Assembly: GCA_020846955.1 (NCBI GenBank)
Contig: JADLCZ010000032.1
Location: forward strand, 1 to 8,671
Length of the DNA stretch: 8,671 nt
Source of the DNA: Candidatus Nomurabacteria bacterium
Lineage (GTDB): Bacteria; Patescibacteriota; Minisyncoccia; Phycocordibacterales; UBA9973
Reading direction: 5' to 3'
Shown: in pieces, positions 6,006 to 8,671 of the stretch
Position numbering within the stretch: position 1 is the first letter of the stretch
Layout of the letters: each line of letters opens with the position of its first letter
Notes under the pieces: generated by a model
Database searches by the model: none
Seen by the model: the letters and a program-made list of their open reading frames with translations, nothing else
Told to the model about the DNA's origin: nothing
Program-made: the position numbers and the translations under genes

Positions 6006-7079
6006 ATGAATGAAAAAGATTTATATATTTTAAAAATAGGGACAAATACTCTGTTTAACGATAAGGGTATTATTCGAGGTAAGGTAATCAAGGAAATATT
6101 GAGTGGTGCAAAAAAAATAATGAAGGAGGGCAAGAATATTGTTGTAGTTACTTCTGGAGCAGTTAGGATTGGTAAAGTATTTCTTAAAACAAAAAATGTT
6201 TCCAAAGCTGTCGCTGCGAGTGTTGGTAGCCCACTACTTTTTGATGAATATCAAAAACATGCTCACAAAATGGGTACTGTGCTTGCTGAATTCCTTGTAA
6301 CACGTTCAAGCATACAAAAGAGGCCACAATTCCTAATCCTCCAGGAAACTTTCAATGACCTTTTTGAAAAAGGTATTATTCCAATAGTAAATGAAAATGA
6401 TGCACTGGTTTCGGGAACAGATTGGAGCTTTGGTGACAATGATAGCCTAGCCTCGACATTGGCAATATCATTTAGTGCAAAAAAATTAATTATTGTATCG
6501 CATGTAGAAGGCCTTTATGATGGCGATCCATCCGAGAATAAAAAGGCCAAAATAATTAAAAAGGTTGATAGTATAAGTGATGAATTCCTAGGGTACTGTT
6601 CCAAGAGTGTATCGACAAATGGGCTTGGTGGTATGTTATCCAAACTAAATGTAGCGCGCATTTGTACTGCAGTTGGCATAGAGACTCAAGTTGTTGGTGG
6701 ATTAATACAGGGTAATATTACAAAAGCATTAATGGGTAATTACCCAGGCACAGTATTTAATGCTCGTACTATCAATGGTAAAATATCTAATCGTGATCGA
6801 TGGATACTAGCTGCCAAGAATTCTATTGGGAGTATAGAGATAGATGATGGCGCAGTAAAGGCTCTCAATTCTGGAATGAGTTTGCTCGCTGTAGGGGTGA
6901 AGAAAATTTATGGTCAATTCAAAAGAGACGAAGTTATAGAGATCGTAGATAAAAATTCAAAAGGTATTGCTTTTGGCATTATAGATTTGTCATCTACAGA
7001 AATTGAGTCATTGATGATAAATAAAGATACTCATAAAGTTCAAATTATTCATGCAAATAATATGTTTATATTAAAATAA
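6006..7079 (+). CDS. proB: Glutamate 5-kinase with C-terminal PUA domain
   Basis: ProB phosphorylates glutamate with ATP to gamma-glutamyl phosphate, the committed and usually proline-inhibited first step; ProA uses the unstable product directly. The amino-acid-kinase domain (about 1-255) shows K10 in LKIGTNTL, VTSGAVRIG (48-56), NENDAL (129-134), FGDNDSLAS (142-150), EGLYDGDP (168-175) and GLGGMLSK (206-213), with K213 matching the conserved GGM-TK lysine. A linker with KISNRDRWI (259-267) leads to a PUA domain (about 275-357) with IDDGAVKAL (279-287) and SLLAVGV (292-298). The length of 357 matches the two-domain form (367 residues in E. coli). It starts 3 nt after proA and stops 2 nt before proC. 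No ribosome binding site precedes the ATG at 6006, so translation may depend on coupling to proA. Proline feedback control is likely from the family but cannot be read from sequence. Confidence 0.96.
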   Translation: MNEKDLYILKIGTNTLFNDKGIIRGKVIKEILSGAKKIMKEGKNIVVVTSGAVRIGKVFLKTKNVSKAVAASVGSPLLFDEYQKHAHKMGTVLAEFLVTRSSIQKRPQFLILQETFNDLFEKGIIPIVNENDALVSGTDWSFGDNDSLASTLAISFSAKKLIIVSHVEGLYDGDPSENKKAKIIKKVDSISDEFLGYCSKSVSTNGLGGMLSKLNVARICTAVGIETQVVGGLIQGNITKALMGNYPGTVFNARTINGKISNRDRWILAAKNSIGSIEIDDGAVKALNSGMSLLAVGVKKIYGQFKRDEVIEIVDKNSKGIAFGIIDLSSTEIESLMINKDTHKVQIIHANNMFILK

Positions 7080-7081
7080 AA

Positions 7082-7813
7082 ATGAAAAATTCAAAACAAA
7101 AAATTGCAGTAATAGGACACGGGGTTATGGGTACTATTATAATAAATAATTTAAAAAAACTTGGTTACAAGATAATTGTTATTGGTAGAAATGATAATAT
7201 TGTAAAAGTAAACGACTGCAATGTAGTAATTCTTGCGACAAAACCTCAAGATTTTATAAATATAAATCCGCAATTAAATAAAAATACATTAATTATTTCT
7301 ATAATGGCAGGTACAACTATACAAAAAATTAAGACTCAACTTAAAGTATCAAAAATAATTCGTTCAATGCCCAATATGCCTGCACGAATTAATCAAGGGT
7401 TTATCGGCTGGTTTGCTACCAAACAAGTCACAAATATTGATAAAAAGTTTGCGGAAGAATTATTTAACAAAATGGGGGAGAGTATTGAACTCTCGAATGA
7501 AGACAGTATCAATAAAGTTACTGCTATAGCCGGGAGTGGCCCTGCATATGTATTCCACGCTATACAATCCTATATAAATGGGGCTATTACACTCGGTATA
7601 AAAGAAAGCGATGCAAGGAAAATGGTCTTTCAAACAATCCGAGGGTCACTTGCAATGATAGACGAGAAGACTGATCTTGATATTTTAATCAAAAGTGTAG
7701 CCTCAAAAGGTGGCACAACCGAATCTGCATTAAAAGTATTTAATAAAAAAAATACCTCAAAAATCTGGGAAGAAGCAATACAAAAAGCATACAATCGAGC
7801 AAAAGAATTGTAG
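7082..7813 (+). CDS. proC: Pyrroline-5-carboxylate reductase, with shortened nucleotide-binding domain
   Basis: ProC reduces 1-pyrroline-5-carboxylate, formed spontaneously from the ProA product, to L-proline. The N-terminal Rossmann fold has VIGHGVMG (10-17) and VVILATKPQDF (48-58). SIMAGTTI (73-80) and RSMPNMPA (94-101) follow, and the helical dimer domain has the family signature AGSGPAYVFHAI (150-161) and SKGGTTESAL (208-217). At 243 residues it is shorter than the usual 265-275. The loss lies largely between the second strand (IIVIGRN, 31-37) and VVILATKP: about 17 residues are missing, roughly the helix-strand unit that normally lies there. The catalytic and substrate motifs are intact, so activity is expected, possibly with altered NADPH versus NADH preference. 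It starts 2 nt after proB, has no visible ribosome binding site, and is the most AT-rich of the three pro genes. No terminator was found after it. Confidence 0.95.
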   Translation: MKNSKQKIAVIGHGVMGTIIINNLKKLGYKIIVIGRNDNIVKVNDCNVVILATKPQDFININPQLNKNTLIISIMAGTTIQKIKTQLKVSKIIRSMPNMPARINQGFIGWFATKQVTNIDKKFAEELFNKMGESIELSNEDSINKVTAIAGSGPAYVFHAIQSYINGAITLGIKESDARKMVFQTIRGSLAMIDEKTDLDILIKSVASKGGTTESALKVFNKKNTSKIWEEAIQKAYNRAKEL

Positions 7814-7834
7814 GATTATATTCTGTGGTATAAT
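7808..7834 (+). promoter_or_regulatory. Leaderless-type promoter of the small membrane-protein gene
   Basis: A perfect extended -10, TGG plus TATAAT (7826-7834), ends 6 nt before the ATG at 7841. The best -35 candidate, TTGTAG (7808-7813), overlaps the proC stop and has a short 15-bp spacing, so the extended -10 probably does most of the work. Confidence 0.6.
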
Positions 7835-7840
7835 AAATTT

Positions 7841-8170
7841 ATGGAACCGATAATAACTCAAGAATTTACAGTAAAAGAAAAATTTTGGGTAAAAAAGAAA
7901 ATACTTTGGGCGATATTGACTGTGATTGCTATAGCTCTTGTAGCATTTGTTTTGATTCAGAAATATAGAATTGACAAACCTATAAATAATATAGCGGAGA
8001 AAGAAAAACAAATTTTTATGGAATTATCCCAATTTTCTAAGGAAACAAATGACGATCCAGTAGTAAATGGTCCAATTTTAAAGGATATATCAGAATCATC
8101 AGAGGTCAAAAAGGGTGATGAGGCTCCAATCGAAAAATACAAAGATATTTTTCAAAATTTTTCGGAATAA
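7841..8170 (+). CDS. Small single-pass membrane protein of unknown function
   Basis: A 109-residue protein with one clear membrane helix at about 21-40 (ILWAILTVIAIALVAFVLIQ), preceded by KEKFWVKKK. The positive-inside rule places the first 20 residues in the cytoplasm and the roughly 69-residue C-terminal part outside. The helix is too far from the N-terminus, and lacks an Ala-x-Ala end, for a typical cleaved signal peptide, so it is read as a membrane anchor. The outer part is polar and acidic, with NNIAEKEKQIFMELSQFSKE (49-68) likely helical, then a probably disordered stretch with few hydrophobic residues. I recognise no domain. It is the first of two envelope-related genes at this end, each with its own promoter, and no terminator separates it from the next; the pairing hints at an envelope or assembly role, but this is guesswork. 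Confidence 0.75.
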   Translation: MEPIITQEFTVKEKFWVKKKILWAILTVIAIALVAFVLIQKYRIDKPINNIAEKEKQIFMELSQFSKETNDDPVVNGPILKDISESSEVKKGDEAPIEKYKDIFQNFSE

Positions 8171-8183
8171 TATTATAAACATA

Positions 8184-8211
8184 TTGCCATCTTATTAATT
8201 AGTAGTATAAT
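8184..8211 (+). promoter_or_regulatory. Leaderless-type promoter of the secreted-protein gene
   Basis: TTGCCA (8184-8189, five of six matches to the -35 consensus), 16 bp, then a perfect TATAAT (8206-8211), with 6 nt before the ATG at 8218. This is the best promoter in the window and predicts transcription beginning at the start codon. Confidence 0.75.
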
Positions 8212-8217
8212 TTAAAT

Positions 8218-8671
8218 ATGAAAAAAGAAGTTTTACAATCAATAAAGGTTACAGCACTCGCTTTAATATTAGCATTTAGCATAAATTATGTAGTTGCGTG
8301 GACAGGCCCAACGACGAACCCCCCACCAGACAGTGGCAGTAAAAATGTTGATGGTCCTATAACTGTGGGTGATAATATAGGTGGGAAGAATCAAGTTAAA
8401 TTAGGAGGAGTAAATTTAGGAAAACCTACATCAATTGGTAAAGTGACTGACCCGCTCACCGTTACCACAGACCTTGGTACTATTACCGCTGGCCTAGATG
8501 TAGATGGATTTACTCTTTCTAAAGGAGCATTTATAAAAGGATTGTCAATAATTTCACCAGCAAGTAACTCATATAAATATGACAAAGAATTATTTAAAAT
8601 TTTAGACTCATCCTGGGATACCACAGATCCTGTTTTTTCTGTTGATACAAGGAAGGGCGCGGATACCTCAA
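8218..8671 (+). CDS. Secreted protein with Trp-Thr-Gly-Pro-Thr mature N-terminus (3' truncated by window edge)
   Basis: The reading frame opens with ATG at 8218 and is still open at the right edge (151 complete codons). The signal peptide is clear: a basic MKKEVLQSIK, a hydrophobic core VTALALILAFSINYVV and a cleavage site after A27 (VVA before WTGPT), so the protein is exported and probably cleaved by signal peptidase I. The mature part begins WTGPTTNPPPDSG, then NVDGPITVG (43-51) and a Gly/Thr/Val-rich region with short alternating strands such as TDPLTVTTDLGTITAGLDVDG, suggesting beta-rich surface structure. As I remember, exported proteins in Parcubacteria often start with WTGPTATPP followed by APxNVG, which this matches well; they may be surface or appendage components, but I know of no proven role. 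No cysteine follows the cleavage site, so it is not a lipoprotein. The C-terminal domains that would decide its class lie outside the window. Confidence 0.8.
   Translation, partial: MKKEVLQSIKVTALALILAFSINYVVAWTGPTTNPPPDSGSKNVDGPITVGDNIGGKNQVKLGGVNLGKPTSIGKVTDPLTVTTDLGTITAGLDVDGFTLSKGAFIKGLSIISPASNSYKYDKELFKILDSSWDTTDPVFSVDTRKGADTS

Noticed and set aside
8171..8217. Terminator after the small membrane-protein gene
   Set aside because: The 47-bp gap is filled by the next gene's promoter and shows no stable hairpin with a T-run.
1..8671. Recoding of TGA, as in Gracilibacteria and Absconditabacteria
   Set aside because: None of the nine stop codons visible is TGA, which is suggestive, but no conserved gene needs an in-frame TGA to be read and glycines use normal GGN codons, so there is no positive evidence.

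Overview
The window looks like chromosomal DNA from a member of the Candidate Phyla Radiation (Patescibacteria), probably a Parcubacteria-like lineage. This is an inference from four things: low GC with Lys/Asn/Ile-rich proteins; tightly packed genes; start codons without Shine-Dalgarno sequences, several placed 6-7 nt after a near-consensus -10 box; and, at the right edge, a secreted protein whose mature part starts with the Trp-Thr-Gly-Pro-Thr pattern that I remember as common in Parcubacteria exported proteins. The standard genetic code reads all genes without interruption. No rRNA, tRNA, CRISPR array or insertion sequence was seen, and no gene-free stretch exceeds about 130 bp.

Layout, left to right. 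(1) 2-889: the 3' part of an enolase-superfamily gene related to dipeptide epimerases, closed by a perfect hairpin terminator. (2) 1020-3442: a short arginine decarboxylase followed 23 nt later by a deoxyhypusine-synthase-family protein. (3) 3491-3772: a small coiled-coil protein. (4) 3793-4698, minus strand: an agmatinase-family ureohydrolase, convergent with the preceding genes and sharing a bidirectional terminator that overlaps both stop codons. (5) 4761-7813: a compact proA-proB-proC operon, divergent from the agmatinase gene. (6) 7841-8170: a small single-pass membrane protein. (7) 8218-8671: the start of a secreted protein cut by the window edge.

The genes suggest two short pathways. 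Arginine decarboxylase plus agmatinase would give arginine to agmatine to putrescine. The deoxyhypusine-synthase homologue could then make a larger polyamine, but it lacks the family's active-site lysine, so its reaction is open. ProB, ProA and ProC together convert glutamate to proline, a complete amino-acid pathway that would be notable in a lineage usually poor in biosynthesis. The agmatinase and proA promoters overlap in a 62-bp divergent region, which could couple the two modules.

The main points of interest are the lysine-less deoxyhypusine-synthase homologue within a polyamine module, the repeated leaderless promoter architecture, the shortened ProC nucleotide-binding domain, and an enolase-superfamily enzyme with catalytic residues but without the usual dipeptide-specificity residues. 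I found no clear new multi-gene defence or mobile system.
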